From the NCBI GenBank assembly GCA_040751755.1, contig JBFMHC010000033.1, forward strand, positions 1-64,000: a stretch of DNA of 64,000 nucleotides, written 5' to 3'. The stretch's first letter is position 1, and every line of letters starts with the position of its first letter. The notes under the pieces were generated by a model. That model was not told the origin of the DNA. It was given only the letters and a program-made list of their open reading frames with translations, and ran no database searches. Below, piece by piece: positions 9,509-18,464 of the stretch. Made by a program: the position numbers and the translations under genes. This stretch comes from PFJX01 sp040751755 (lineage in GTDB: Bacteria; Pseudomonadota; Gammaproteobacteria; Burkholderiales; Thiobacillaceae).

Positions 9509-10450
9509 ATGGCCGCGCAAACCACACCGCCCCTGCCCCAGGGGTACCACCTCAACGACTACGTCATCGATAGGCGTATCGGCGGCGGCGGCTTCTCGCT
9601 GGTGTACCTGGCCTACGACATGGACGGCCAGGCGGTGGCAGTGAAGGAGTACCTGCCAGGCGGCGTGGTGAAGCGCGGCGAGCTGGGCACCGTGCTGCCG
9701 CTCAACGACGAGCTGGAGGCCTCGTTCCGCTACGGCATGAAGTGCTTCTTCGAGGAGGGGCGCGCCCTGGCGCCGCTGCAGCACCCCAACGTGGTGCGCG
9801 TGCTCAACTTCTTCCGCGCCAACGACACGGTGTACATGGTCATGGCGTACGAGAAGGGCAAGACCCTGCAGCGCCACATCACCGGCCTCAAGGAGCCGAT
9901 GCGCGAGACCTTCGTGCGCAGTGTCTTCGTGCATCTGCTCAACGGCCTGCGCGAGGTGCACGCGCGCAAGATCCTGCATCTGGACATCAAGCCCTCGAAC
10001 ATCTACATCCGCGCCGACGGCTCGCCGGTGCTGATCGACTTCGGCGCCGCGCGCCAGGCCCTGAGCTTCGACCCGATGCTGACCACCTCCATGTACACGC
10101 CGGGGTTCGCCGCGCCCGAGCAATACAAGCAGCGCGAGCGCCTGGGGCCCTGGACGGACCTCTACAGCGTCGGCGCGAGCATGTATGCCTGCATCACCAA
10201 GGCCGCGCCGCCACCTGCCGATCAGCGCCTGGAGAAAGACACCCTGGTGCCCGTGAGCAAGAGCCACGCCGGCCTCTATTCCCGGCCGCTGCTGCAGCTG
10301 GTCGACGACATGCTGCTGCTCAACTACACCGAGCGCCCGCAGAGCGTGTTCGCCGTGCAGAAGCGCCTGATCGCGATGGCGGAAACTTCGCGCACCCAGA
10401 AACCCACCATGATGGCGCAGCTGCGCGAGTGGCTGACGCGCGAGATCTGA
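9509..10450 (+). CDS. Hanks-type Ser/Thr protein kinase
   Basis: 313 residues, essentially one soluble kinase domain without a transmembrane segment or sensor. Gly-rich loop GGGGFS at 25-30, ATP-anchoring lysine K46, catalytic loop HLDIKPSN at 157-164 (D159), DFG at 177-179 and the APEQY substrate-positioning motif near 202-206 are all intact, so it should be active. It is paired with the PP2C phosphatase 25 bases downstream, the usual writer/eraser arrangement. Targets cannot be read from sequence. The pair lies between yicC and rph, a position such pairs occupy in several proteobacteria. Confidence 0.92.
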   Translation: MAAQTTPPLPQGYHLNDYVIDRRIGGGGFSLVYLAYDMDGQAVAVKEYLPGGVVKRGELGTVLPLNDELEASFRYGMKCFFEEGRALAPLQHPNVVRVLNFFRANDTVYMVMAYEKGKTLQRHITGLKEPMRETFVRSVFVHLLNGLREVHARKILHLDIKPSNIYIRADGSPVLIDFGAARQALSFDPMLTTSMYTPGFAAPEQYKQRERLGPWTDLYSVGASMYACITKAAPPPADQRLEKDTLVPVSKSHAGLYSRPLLQLVDDMLLLNYTERPQSVFAVQKRLIAMAETSRTQKPTMMAQLREWLTREI

Positions 10451-10475
10451 ACGCCATGTCTACCGAGCGGACTAC

Positions 10476-11387
10476 ATGAAATACGTCGTCTACCAGGCCA
10501 GCCGCCGCGGCGGCCGCACCTACAACGAGGACCGCGTGGCCTACGCCTACACGTCGGATGCCATGGTCATGGTGCTGTGCGACGGCATGGGCGGCCACGC
10601 GCGCGGCGAGATCGCCTCCCAGCTCACGGTGCAGGTCATCACCGCCCTGTTCCAGTCGCGCGCCAAGCCGCAGCTGCCCGACCTGCCGACCTTTCTGCTC
10701 GATGCCGTGTACGCGGCGCACGACGCGATCAACGAATATGCGATGCGCAAGCGCCTGAACGAGCCGCCGCGCACCACCTGCGTGGCGTGCGTGGTGCAGA
10801 AGGGCATGGCCTGCTGGGCGCACGTCGGCGACTCCCGCCTCTATCACTTCAACCGCCACGGCTTCCTCGGCCGTACGCGCGACCACTCGGCGGTGCAGCA
10901 GCTGGTGGACGACGGCGTGATCGGGGAATCCGAGATGGCCATCCATCCGGATCGAAACAAGCTCTACAACTCGGTGGGCGGCTACAGCCTGCCGGACATC
11001 GAGCTGAGCCAGCCGATGAAGCTGCACCCGGGCGACGTCCTGCTGCTGTGCACCGACGGGGTGTGGCCGGAACTGACCGCCGCGGAGATGTTCGCCACCC
11101 TGCGCGCCTATCCGCTGGAAAAGGCGGTGCGCAACATGATGGACCACGCCGAATACCGCGGCGGCAAGGAGTGCGACAACCTCTCCGTGGTGGCCATGCG
11201 CTACGGCGAGGAGCATGTCCAGGAAGGCGAGCTGATGCCGGAGGACGACCTCAGCCTGGATGGCTTCACCACCCAGCTCAACAAGCTCGGCGCCAAGGCC
11301 GACCTGCCGCCGGTGCAGGACCACGAACTCGATCAGGCGATGGCGGAGATCAAGGCCGCGATCGCCAAGTACAGCAAACCCGTTTGA
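10476..11387 (+). CDS. PP2C-family protein phosphatase
   Basis: 303 residues; Mn2+-dependent Ser/Thr phosphatase expected to reverse the upstream kinase. Metal-binding motifs are in order: NEDRVAY near residue 18, VLCDGMGGHARGE near 34, WAHVGDSRLYHF, LLLCTDGVWPEL and ECDNLSVVAM. The catalytic domain ends near residue 245; the remaining C-terminal segment is acidic then helical (DHELDQAMAEIKAAIAKY) and may be a docking tail. Soluble, no signal peptide. It ends 8 bases before rph. Confidence 0.93.
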   Translation: MKYVVYQASRRGGRTYNEDRVAYAYTSDAMVMVLCDGMGGHARGEIASQLTVQVITALFQSRAKPQLPDLPTFLLDAVYAAHDAINEYAMRKRLNEPPRTTCVACVVQKGMACWAHVGDSRLYHFNRHGFLGRTRDHSAVQQLVDDGVIGESEMAIHPDRNKLYNSVGGYSLPDIELSQPMKLHPGDVLLLCTDGVWPELTAAEMFATLRAYPLEKAVRNMMDHAEYRGGKECDNLSVVAMRYGEEHVQEGELMPEDDLSLDGFTTQLNKLGAKADLPPVQDHELDQAMAEIKAAIAKYSKPV

Positions 11388-11395
11388 GGATTTCC

Positions 11396-12151
11396 ATGAC
11401 CGATCTGCAACGTCCATCCGGGCGCGCGGCCGACCAGCTGCGCCCCATCCAGCTCACCCGCCGCTTCACCAAGCACGCCGAAGGCAGCGTGCTGGTGGCC
11501 TGCGGCGACACCAAGGTGTTGTGCACCGCCAGCGTGCTGGAGAAGGTGCCCTTCCACGTCAAGGGCAGCGGCGCCGGCTGGCTCACCGCCGAATACGGCA
11601 TGCTGCCGCGCGCCACCCACACGCGCGGCGACCGCGAGGCCGCCAAGGGCAAGCAGAGCGGCCGCACCCAGGAGATCCAGCGCCTGATCGGCCGCGCCCT
11701 GCGCGCCGCCGTTGACCTCGGCAAGCTGGGCGAACGCACCATCCATGTCGATTGCGACGTCCTGCAGGCCGACGGCGGCACGCGCACCGCCAGCATCACC
11801 GGCGCCTGGGTGGCGGTGCACGACGCCCTGGAGTGGCTGGTGAAGGAGGGCAGGCTGCCCGGCAACGTGATGCGCGCGCAGGTCGCCGCGGTCTCGGTGG
11901 GGGTGTGGAACGGCACGCCGGTGCTCGACCTCGACTACGCCGAGGACGTGGCCTGCGACACCGACATGAACGTGGTGATGCTGGGACACGGCGGGCAGCC
12001 CGACGGCCTGATCGAGGTGCAGGGCACCGCCGAGGGCGAGGCATTCACGCGCGAGGAGCTGAACCGCCTGCTCGACCTCGCCGGCAAGGGCATCCACGAA
12101 CTGATGGCGGCGCAGCGCGCCGCCCTCGCGGAAGAGGGGGAGGGCGCATGA
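11396..12151 (+). CDS. rph: Ribonuclease PH
   Basis: Phosphorolytic 3'-5' exoribonuclease that trims tRNA 3' ends. 251 residues from MTDLQRPSGRAADQLRPI; the family motifs GSVLVACGDTKVLCTASV, GWLTAEYGMLPRATHTR, GRTQEIQRLIGRALRA and the metal-binding CDTDMNVV are present. Start 11396 places the conserved RPSGR at the N-terminus as in homologues. Its TGA stop overlaps the rdgB ATG (ATGA), implying translational coupling. Confidence 0.96.
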   Translation: MTDLQRPSGRAADQLRPIQLTRRFTKHAEGSVLVACGDTKVLCTASVLEKVPFHVKGSGAGWLTAEYGMLPRATHTRGDREAAKGKQSGRTQEIQRLIGRALRAAVDLGKLGERTIHVDCDVLQADGGTRTASITGAWVAVHDALEWLVKEGRLPGNVMRAQVAAVSVGVWNGTPVLDLDYAEDVACDTDMNVVMLGHGGQPDGLIEVQGTAEGEAFTREELNRLLDLAGKGIHELMAAQRAALAEEGEGA

Positions 12152-12741
12152 AGCAGGTCGTGATCGCATCCAACAACGCCGGCAAGCTGCGCGAGATCGC
12201 GCGCATCCTCGAGCCCCTGGGCCTGGCGGCGCAGCCGCAGGGCAACTTCGGCGTGCCGGAGTGCCCGGAGCCGCACGTCACCTTCGTCGAGAATTGCATC
12301 GCCAAGGCGCGCCACGCCTCTGCGCACACCGGCCTGCCGGCGCTCGCCGACGACTCCGGGATCTGCGTCGACGCGCTCAACGGCGCGCCCGGCGTCTACT
12401 CCGCGCGCTACGCAGGCGAGCCGAAATCGGACGAGCGCAACAACCACAAGCTGATCGAGGCCCTGCAGGGGCAGGCCAACCGCAAGGCGCACTACTACTG
12501 CGTCATGGTCTACGTGCGCTACGCGGACGACCCGCAGCCGCTGATCGCGGAAGGCCGCTGGCACGGCGAGATCATCGACACGCCGCGCGGCGACGGCGGC
12601 TTCGGCTACGACCCCTACTTCCTGGTGCCGGAGTTCGGCAAGACCGGCGCCGAACTGGACATGGACACCAAGAACGGCCTCAGCCACCGCGGCCAGGCTT
12701 TGCGCGAGCTGGCCGCGAAGTTGCAGAGCCTGGGGGCGTGA
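12148..12741 (+). CDS. rdgB: XTP/dITP pyrophosphatase (RdgB/HAM1)
   Basis: House-cleaning nucleotide pyrophosphatase that removes deaminated purine triphosphates. 197 residues. SNNAGKLREI at residues 7-16, the LADDSGICVDALNGAPGVYSARYAG signature, and GFGYDPYF near the C-terminus are typical. The start codon overlaps the rph stop, and hemW follows after 7 bases, giving the common rph-rdgB-hemW order. Confidence 0.96.
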   Translation: MKQVVIASNNAGKLREIARILEPLGLAAQPQGNFGVPECPEPHVTFVENCIAKARHASAHTGLPALADDSGICVDALNGAPGVYSARYAGEPKSDERNNHKLIEALQGQANRKAHYYCVMVYVRYADDPQPLIAEGRWHGEIIDTPRGDGGFGYDPYFLVPEFGKTGAELDMDTKNGLSHRGQALRELAAKLQSLGA

Positions 12742-12748
12742 GCGGCCC

Positions 12749-13927
12749 ATGACTGAAGTGACGCTGGCCAGGCTGGACGGCCAGCTGGAGGCGCCGCCGC
12801 CCCTGGGGCTGTATGTCCACATCCCCTGGTGCGTGAGGAAGTGCCCCTACTGCGACTTCAACTCGCACGCGGTGCGCGACGGCATCCCCGAGGCGCGCTA
12901 TCTCGACGCCCTGGTGCGCGACCTGGAGCAGTCCGTGCCCACGGTGTGGGGGCGCGAGGTGGGCAGCATCTTCATCGGCGGCGGCACGCCCAGCCTGTTC
13001 TCGCCCGAGGGCATCGACCGCCTGCTCACGCAGTGCCGCACCCTGCTGAGGGTCTCGCCGCTCGCCGAGATCACCCTCGAGGCCAACCCCGGCACCTTCG
13101 AGGCGGCGCGCTTTCGCGGTTATCGCGAGGCCGGCGTCAACCGCCTCTCGCTCGGCATCCAGAGCTTCAACCCGGAACACCTGCGGGCCCTGGGCCGCAT
13201 CCACGGCGCCGATGAGGCGCGCGCGGCGGCGGAACAGGCGATCGCGCTGTTCGAGCAGGTCAACCTGGACCTGATGTATGCCCTGCCGCAACAGACCCTG
13301 GCGCAGGCGCGGCGGGACCTGGAGACGGCCATCGCCCTCGGCCCCGGCCACCTCAGCGCCTACCACCTGACCCTGGAGCCCAATACCCCCTTCGCCGCCG
13401 CGCCGCCGCCCCTGCCGGACGACGACCTGGCCGCGGACATGCAGCTGATGGTGGAGGAGACCCTGGGCGCGGCGGGCTACGGGCACTACGAGACCTCGGC
13501 CTTCGCGCGCCCCGGCCGGCAGTGCCGCCACAACCTCAACTACTGGACCTTCGGCGACTATCTGGGGATCGGCGCGGGGGCGCACGGCAAGCTGTCCTTC
13601 CACGACCGCATCGAGCGCCAGGCGCGCGTGAAGCACCCGCGGGCCTACATGGAGGGGGTGGAGTCGGGCCACGGCCACGTGGCCGAGACGCGGCGCCTGA
13701 CGCGCGAGGAGCGCGCCTTCGAGTTCATGATGAACGCCCTGCGCCTGACCGGGGGCTTCGAGCTGGCGCTGTTCGGCGCACGCACCGGACTCGCGCCGAG
13801 CGCGCTCAATTCAGGCCTGGGGCGGGCCGCGGCGATGGGGCTGGTGGAACGGGACCTGCACCGCGTCACGCCCACCGAGCGCGGGCGCCGCTTCCTCAAC
13901 GAGCTGTTGCAGCTGTTCCTGGATTAG
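12749..13927 (+). CDS. hemW: Radical SAM heme chaperone HemW
   Basis: 392 residues. The radical-SAM cluster CVRKCPYC (C28, C32, C35) is followed by IFIGGGTPSLF and LEANPGTFE, and the HemW C-terminal domain with NLNYWTFGDYLGIGAGAHGKL. These proteins resemble HemN but lack coproporphyrinogen oxidase activity and deliver heme; the short N-terminus before the cluster and context next to rdgB favour HemW over HemN. Last gene of the kinase-PP2C-rph-rdgB-hemW run, convergent with the phosphoribulokinase. Confidence 0.93.
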   Translation: MTEVTLARLDGQLEAPPPLGLYVHIPWCVRKCPYCDFNSHAVRDGIPEARYLDALVRDLEQSVPTVWGREVGSIFIGGGTPSLFSPEGIDRLLTQCRTLLRVSPLAEITLEANPGTFEAARFRGYREAGVNRLSLGIQSFNPEHLRALGRIHGADEARAAAEQAIALFEQVNLDLMYALPQQTLAQARRDLETAIALGPGHLSAYHLTLEPNTPFAAAPPPLPDDDLAADMQLMVEETLGAAGYGHYETSAFARPGRQCRHNLNYWTFGDYLGIGAGAHGKLSFHDRIERQARVKHPRAYMEGVESGHGHVAETRRLTREERAFEFMMNALRLTGGFELALFGARTGLAPSALNSGLGRAAAMGLVERDLHRVTPTERGRRFLNELLQLFLD

Positions 13928-13933
13928 CGCGCC

Positions 13934-14872
13934 TCAGGCGGCGTGCTTGCGTTCCATCATGTCGAGCAGGATGGGGGCGCAGACCATCTCCAGCAGCAGC
14001 TTCAGCTCGCCGCCGGGCACGACGATGGTGGAGGGGCGGCTCATGAACGAGCCGGGGATCTTGTCCAGCAGCTGCACGAAGTCGTACTTGCGCCGGTCGC
14101 GGAAGTGCACCACCAGGAAGGACTCGTCCGGGTTGGGCACGTCGCGCGAGATGAAGGGGTTGGAGGTGTCCACCAGGGGCATACGCTGGATGTTGATGTC
14201 GGTGAGGCCGAACTGCGGCACGATGTAGTGCAGGTAGTCGTCCATGCGGCGCAGGATGGTCTCCACCGCCTCGCCCTCGGTGCAGTAGCCCTTGGCGCAG
14301 TCGCGGTGGATTTTCTGGATCCACTCCAGGTTGATCGCCGGCACCACGCCGATCAGCAGGTCGACGTGGCGCGCCACGTCGATGCCGTCGCGGCCGACGC
14401 GGCGGTCGATCTCCTGCGGGAAGTGGCGCGAGTCGACCTTGCGGCGGGTCCAGGTCTTGGCCATCAGGCCGCCGTGCTGGCCCTCGTAGAACAGCAGGTC
14501 GCTGCCCTTGGGCAGGGGCTTCCAGGGCGTGAATTCGCCGGCCCCGGTGCCCAGGACCCGCGCGCGCTCCTGGTTGTGCGCGTATTCCCGCCAGACGCCG
14601 CTGCCGGTCTCGGCGTAGCTCTTGAAGAAGGTCTCCAGTTCCGGGAAGTGGTTGCAGTCCGGGCCGAACCAGGAGAGGCGGCGGTTGCTGTCCTTCGCCT
14701 CCTTCAGGAGGGCGGCGAACTGGCGGTCGGTAAAGCGGCGGAAACCGTCGCCGTGGACGATCGCCGGCTGGATGCCGAGCCGCTTGAACACGTCCTTGAA
14801 GGCGTGGCGGACGGTGGACAGGCCGGCACCGGCCATGCCGGTCACCGCGACGATCGGATGCTTGGCGGACAC
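13934..14872 (-). CDS. prkB: Phosphoribulokinase
   Basis: Phosphorylates ribulose 5-phosphate to the RuBisCO substrate in the Calvin cycle. 312 residues from GTG 14872; an in-frame ATG at 14893 exists, but GGGGAGG lies just before the GTG and homologues begin with SAKHPI. The P-loop reads GMAGAGLST, lysine-less as in the bacterial class I enzymes; HGDGFRRFT, YEGQHGG and the conserved C-terminal IPGSFMSRPSTIVVPGG follow. It is not beside RuBisCO genes but 49 bases downstream of a histidine kinase gene. PrkB and CbbP types are hard to separate by eye, so the symbol is tentative. Confidence 0.88.
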   Translation of the reverse strand: MSAKHPIVAVTGMAGAGLSTVRHAFKDVFKRLGIQPAIVHGDGFRRFTDRQFAALLKEAKDSNRRLSWFGPDCNHFPELETFFKSYAETGSGVWREYAHNQERARVLGTGAGEFTPWKPLPKGSDLLFYEGQHGGLMAKTWTRRKVDSRHFPQEIDRRVGRDGIDVARHVDLLIGVVPAINLEWIQKIHRDCAKGYCTEGEAVETILRRMDDYLHYIVPQFGLTDINIQRMPLVDTSNPFISRDVPNPDESFLVVHFRDRRKYDFVQLLDKIPGSFMSRPSTIVVPGGELKLLLEMVCAPILLDMMERKHAA

Positions 14873-14921
14873 GCTGGACCCTCCCCAGGGCATTGAGCGA
14901 AGGGCGATGGTAGAACCGGGA

Positions 14922-16376
14922 TCAGGCCGCGGGCAAGGCGAAACTGAAGGCGGCGCCGGCGCCGCTGCCCTGTTCCAGGCGGATGCCGCTGCCGTGCAGG
15001 CTGAGGATGCGCTTGACGATCAGCAGGCCCAGTCCGCCGGAGCTGCGTCCGCTGCCGTCGCGCAGCGGCGAGGGACGCTCGAACAGCTGCGGGCGCAGGG
15101 CCTCGGGGATACCGCTGCCGGTGTCCGCCACGCGCACCCCCACCTTGTCTTCGCCCAGGCTCAGTTCCAGGCCGACCGTGCCGCCCGCCGGGGTGTGGCG
15201 CAGGGCGTTGTCGAGCAGGTTGGTGAACACGCGCTCGATCATGCCCAGGTCGGCGAGCACCGGCGGCAGGCCCTCCGGCATCTCCACGCGCAGGGCCACC
15301 CCCTTCTCGCGCGCCGCCAGCTCGAACTTCTGCAGCACGTCGTTGAGCAGTTCCGGCAGGGCGAAGCGCTCGCGCACGGGCTGCGTCACCTCGCACTCCA
15401 GCTTCGCCAGCTCGAACAGCTCCTGCGCCAGCTTGCTGACCTTGCGGCTCTGGCGCAGGGCGACGTCGAGGTAGCGCGCCCGTTCCGCCGCCTCCACCTG
15501 GCCGTCCTTCAGGCTGAGGGTCTCCAGGTAGCCCTGCAGCGAGGTGAGCGGGGTGCGCAGGTCGTGCGAGATGTTGGCGACCATCTCGCGCCGCAGCTGG
15601 TCCTGGCGCTTCAGTTCGTCCACCTGGGCGCCGATGCGCGCCGCCATTTCGCGGAAGGTCTGGCGCAGCTGGCCGATCTCGTCCTGCCCACCCCGCGCGG
15701 GCGGCCCCGCCGGCGGCACGGCGCCGTCCAGGGCGAAGGTCTGCACCTCGCGTCCCAGCCGGCGCAGGCGCCGCGTGATGAGGGCGAAGGCGATGAGGCC
15801 GGCGGCGAGGGTCAGCAGGGTGAGGCCGCCCATCAGCCGGGTGGCGGTGGCGACGGCCTGGCTGTCGCGCACGTTCGCCGCCAGGCGGTCGTAGTCCTCG
15901 CCGGCGAGGATGACGTAGAGATAGCCCACGGTCATGTCGCCGTCCTTCAGCGGCGCGGCGCTGAAGATCTTGCGCGTGGCCAGGCTGCGCGGGTCGTCGC
16001 CCAGCAGCGGCAGCGGGGCGCCGGCGAGGAAGGCGCGGATCGGCGCCACGTCCACCCACTCCCGCCGCACCCGGCCGGGCGGCGCGACGTGGGCGTCGAT
16101 GTGGCCGTTGGCCTTGATGAGGTAGACCTCGATGCCGGGGTTGACCACCATGAGCATGTGGAACAGCTCGTCCACCGCCGGGCGGTTCCACTTGAACTGC
16201 CGGACCAGATCGGTGTGGCGCGAGATGTGGCCGGCAAGGCCCCTGGAGAGGCGCTGCAGCACCTCCTGCTGGTGGCGCGCGGCGGTGTCCATGAACAGCC
16301 AGGCGGTGAAGCCGCCGCACACCAGGGTGAGGCCCGCGAACGCCAGCGCGAGGCGGCCGTAGAGGCTGCGCGTCAT
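14922..16376 (-). CDS. Two-component sensor histidine kinase
   Basis: 484 residues. N-terminal membrane span at about 7-27, a periplasmic domain to ~180, a second span (TRLMGGLTLLTLAAGLIAFALI in part), HAMP, then the H-box MVANISHDLRTPLTS, N-box NLLDNALRHTP, G1 DTGSGIPEA and a GGLGLLIVKR G2 box. All catalytic motifs are intact. Its start overlaps the response regulator stop by 4 bases. The periplasmic domain is not one I recognise, so the signal is unknown. The phosphoribulokinase gene follows 49 bases downstream and could be co-transcribed. Confidence 0.92.
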   Translation of the reverse strand: MTRSLYGRLALAFAGLTLVCGGFTAWLFMDTAARHQQEVLQRLSRGLAGHISRHTDLVRQFKWNRPAVDELFHMLMVVNPGIEVYLIKANGHIDAHVAPPGRVRREWVDVAPIRAFLAGAPLPLLGDDPRSLATRKIFSAAPLKDGDMTVGYLYVILAGEDYDRLAANVRDSQAVATATRLMGGLTLLTLAAGLIAFALITRRLRRLGREVQTFALDGAVPPAGPPARGGQDEIGQLRQTFREMAARIGAQVDELKRQDQLRREMVANISHDLRTPLTSLQGYLETLSLKDGQVEAAERARYLDVALRQSRKVSKLAQELFELAKLECEVTQPVRERFALPELLNDVLQKFELAAREKGVALRVEMPEGLPPVLADLGMIERVFTNLLDNALRHTPAGGTVGLELSLGEDKVGVRVADTGSGIPEALRPQLFERPSPLRDGSGRSSGGLGLLIVKRILSLHGSGIRLEQGSGAGAAFSFALPAA

Positions 16377-17119
16377 GCGGCCTCTCCCGGCACGGTGAAG
16401 CGGTAGCCGACGCCCCAGACGGTGCGGATGTATTCCGGTCGGGCGGGGTCGCGCTCGATCTTCCCGCGCAGGCGGTTGATGTGGGTGTTCACGGTGTGTT
16501 CGTAGCCCTCGTGGTTATAGCCCCACACCTGCCTGAGCAGGTCCAGGCGCGAGAACACCTCGCCGGGGTGGCGCGCGAAGAAGAACAGCAGGTCGAACTC
16601 GCGCGCCGCGAGGTCCACCGGCCGCTCGTGCAGGTGCACGCTGCGCGCGATCGGGTCGATGCGCAGGTCGCCCAGGCGCAGCGCGCCGGACTCCAGGCGC
16701 GCGCTCTGGCCCATGGCCTCGGCGCGGCGGAACAGGGCCTTGACCCGCGCCTTCACCTCCAGCAGCGAGAAGGGCTTGGTGATGTAGTCGTCCGCGCCCT
16801 GTTCCAGGCCGAGGATGCGTTCGGTCTCCGCCGACTTGGCGGAGATGATGATGATCGGCGTGTAGGCGGGCAGGGCGCGGATGCGGCGGCATACCGCCAT
16901 GCCGTCCAGGCCGGGCAGCATCAGATCGAGGATCACGGCGTCCCAGGCGCGCGCCTGCAACAGGGCGATCGCGCGCTCGCCGTCCGCGGCGAGCTGCACG
17001 CCGTAGCCCTCGTCGGCGAGGTTGAGGTGCAGGAGTTCTGCGATGTCCGCGTCATCCTCCACCACCAGGATGTGCTTCGTGTTTTCCATGCGGTCGGGCG
17101 CTGTCTCGATGGTGTGCAT
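16373..17119 (-). CDS. OmpR-family response regulator
   Basis: 248 residues: receiver domain with acidic pair EDD at 21-23, phospho-acceptor D65 in VILDLMLPG and the conserved lysine in ISAKSAE, then a winged-helix DNA-binding domain with FDLLFFFARHPGEVFSR and VNTHINRLRGKIE. It activates or represses genes in response to the kinase encoded next. A second start at 17089 (MENTKHILVVEDD) would fit the receiver domain better; neither has a clear ribosome binding site. Confidence 0.94.
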   Translation of the reverse strand: MHTIETAPDRMENTKHILVVEDDADIAELLHLNLADEGYGVQLAADGERAIALLQARAWDAVILDLMLPGLDGMAVCRRIRALPAYTPIIIISAKSAETERILGLEQGADDYITKPFSLLEVKARVKALFRRAEAMGQSARLESGALRLGDLRIDPIARSVHLHERPVDLAAREFDLLFFFARHPGEVFSRLDLLRQVWGYNHEGYEHTVNTHINRLRGKIERDPARPEYIRTVWGVGYRFTVPGEAA

Positions 17120-17180
17120 GATGGCCCGCCGGCGCGCGCCTCGGGTTCAATTTTTGTTTATCTTCCCGCGCCGCGCGAGA

Positions 17181-17819
17181 ATGCGCGCCATGCACACGCA
17201 CACCGCGCCCCGCCTGAAGCTCGCCTTGCTGGCCCTGGTCCTGGGCGTGCTCGCCTGGTCCGGCGTCGCGCCGAAGGACCGCTTCACCTGGTATCTGGAG
17301 GTGATGCCCGTGCTGCTGGGACTGCCGCTGCTGCTGTGGACGGCACGTGCCTTTCCCCTCACGCCTCTGGCGTACGCGCTGCTGGCCGCGCATGCGGTGA
17401 TCCTGATGGTGGGCGGCCACTACACCTATGCCGAGATGCCCCTGTTCGACTGGCTGCGCGACACCTTCGAACTCTCGCGCAACCACTACGACCGCGTCGG
17501 CCATGTCGCGCAGGGCTTCATCCCCGCCATCGTCGCGCGCGAGATCCTGGCGCGCACCTCGCCGTTGCGCCCCGGCGGCTGGCTGTTCTTCCTCACCACC
17601 TGCGTGTGCCTCGCCATCTCCGCCTTCTACGAGATGACCGAGTGGTGGGTGGCGCTGGCCTCGGGCGACCAGGCGGTGGCCTTCCTCGCCACCCAGGGCG
17701 ACGTGTGGGACACGCAGTGGGACATGTTCCTTGCCCTCCTCGGCGCGTTATCCTCGCAACTCCTGCTGGGCCGCTGGCACGACCGCCAGCTGGCCGCGAT
17801 GAGACCGGACACCCCATGA
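17181..17819 (+). CDS. DUF2238 (YjdF-like) membrane protein
   Basis: About 212 residues with five or six hydrophobic spans and the family segments GGHYTYAEMPLFDWL, NHYDRVGHVAQGFIPAIVARE and SAFYEMTEWW...GDVWDTQWDM. The conserved His, Asp and Glu residues within membrane segments suggest a catalytic or metal-binding site, but the family has no established function. Starts at 17181 or 17190 are equally possible. The stop overlaps the folE-like start (ATGA), so the two are probably translated together. Confidence 0.82.
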   Translation: MRAMHTHTAPRLKLALLALVLGVLAWSGVAPKDRFTWYLEVMPVLLGLPLLLWTARAFPLTPLAYALLAAHAVILMVGGHYTYAEMPLFDWLRDTFELSRNHYDRVGHVAQGFIPAIVAREILARTSPLRPGGWLFFLTTCVCLAISAFYEMTEWWVALASGDQAVAFLATQGDVWDTQWDMFLALLGALSSQLLLGRWHDRQLAAMRPDTP

Positions 17820-18457
17820 GCGACTGCTGCGACCACGACTGCCCCACCTCCCACGAACCTGGCCATCTGGGCATCCCGCGCGTCGGCCCCTTCCAGCCCG
17901 AGGCCTTCGAGCAGGCGGTCACCGACCTGCTGCGGGCCTGCGGCGTGGCACCGGACTCGGTGCACACCGGCAAGACCGCGCGGCGCGTGCGCGAGCTGTG
18001 GGAACGGCGTCTTCTCGGCGGCTATGAGCTGGACCCGGGCGAGGTGCTGGGCGAGGGCTTCAGCGACCCGCGTGAGGACATGGTGGTGGTGCGCGGCATC
18101 GCCGTGCATGGCGTGTGCCCGCACCATCTTGTACCGTTCCGCGGCGTCGCGCACGTCGCCTACGTGCCGGGCGGGCGCCTGCATGGCTTCGGCCGCATCG
18201 CCCGCCTGGTCGACGCGGTGGGGCACCGCTTCACCTACCAGGAATGGATGACGCGCGACGTCGCCGAGGCGCTGATCCTGCACGGCAAGGCCAAGGGCGC
18301 GGCCTGCATCATCGAGGCCGAGCAGCTGTGCCTGCTGCTGGGCGAGGATCGGCGCGGCGACGAGCGGGTGGTCACGCAGGCGTTCGCCGGCTGCTTCCAG
18401 ACGGACGCGCAGTTGCGCAACGAATTCCTGCGCGCCATCTCGCAGCGTCCGGTCTGA
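17816..18457 (+). CDS. folE: Divergent GTP cyclohydrolase I family protein
   Basis: 213 residues of the FolE fold. Zinc ligands can be traced as C101 and H104 in VCPHHLVPF and C172 in EQLCLLLGE, so the metal site is intact, but the usual CEHH is CPHH and the surrounding sequence is unlike housekeeping FolE. The N-terminus carries a short Cys/His cluster CCDHDC at residues 4-9. It sits among membrane-protein genes rather than in a folate cluster. It may make dihydroneopterin triphosphate for folate or serve another pterin route; I keep the symbol tentatively. Confidence 0.75.
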   Translation: MSDCCDHDCPTSHEPGHLGIPRVGPFQPEAFEQAVTDLLRACGVAPDSVHTGKTARRVRELWERRLLGGYELDPGEVLGEGFSDPREDMVVVRGIAVHGVCPHHLVPFRGVAHVAYVPGGRLHGFGRIARLVDAVGHRFTYQEWMTRDVAEALILHGKAKGAACIIEAEQLCLLLGEDRRGDERVVTQAFAGCFQTDAQLRNEFLRAISQRPV

Positions 18458-18464
18458 GGCGGTC

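Noticed and set aside
7933..9555. 540-codon minus-strand frame over gmk and yicC
   Set aside because: Out of frame with both real genes and rich in Arg/Ala/Pro low complexity.
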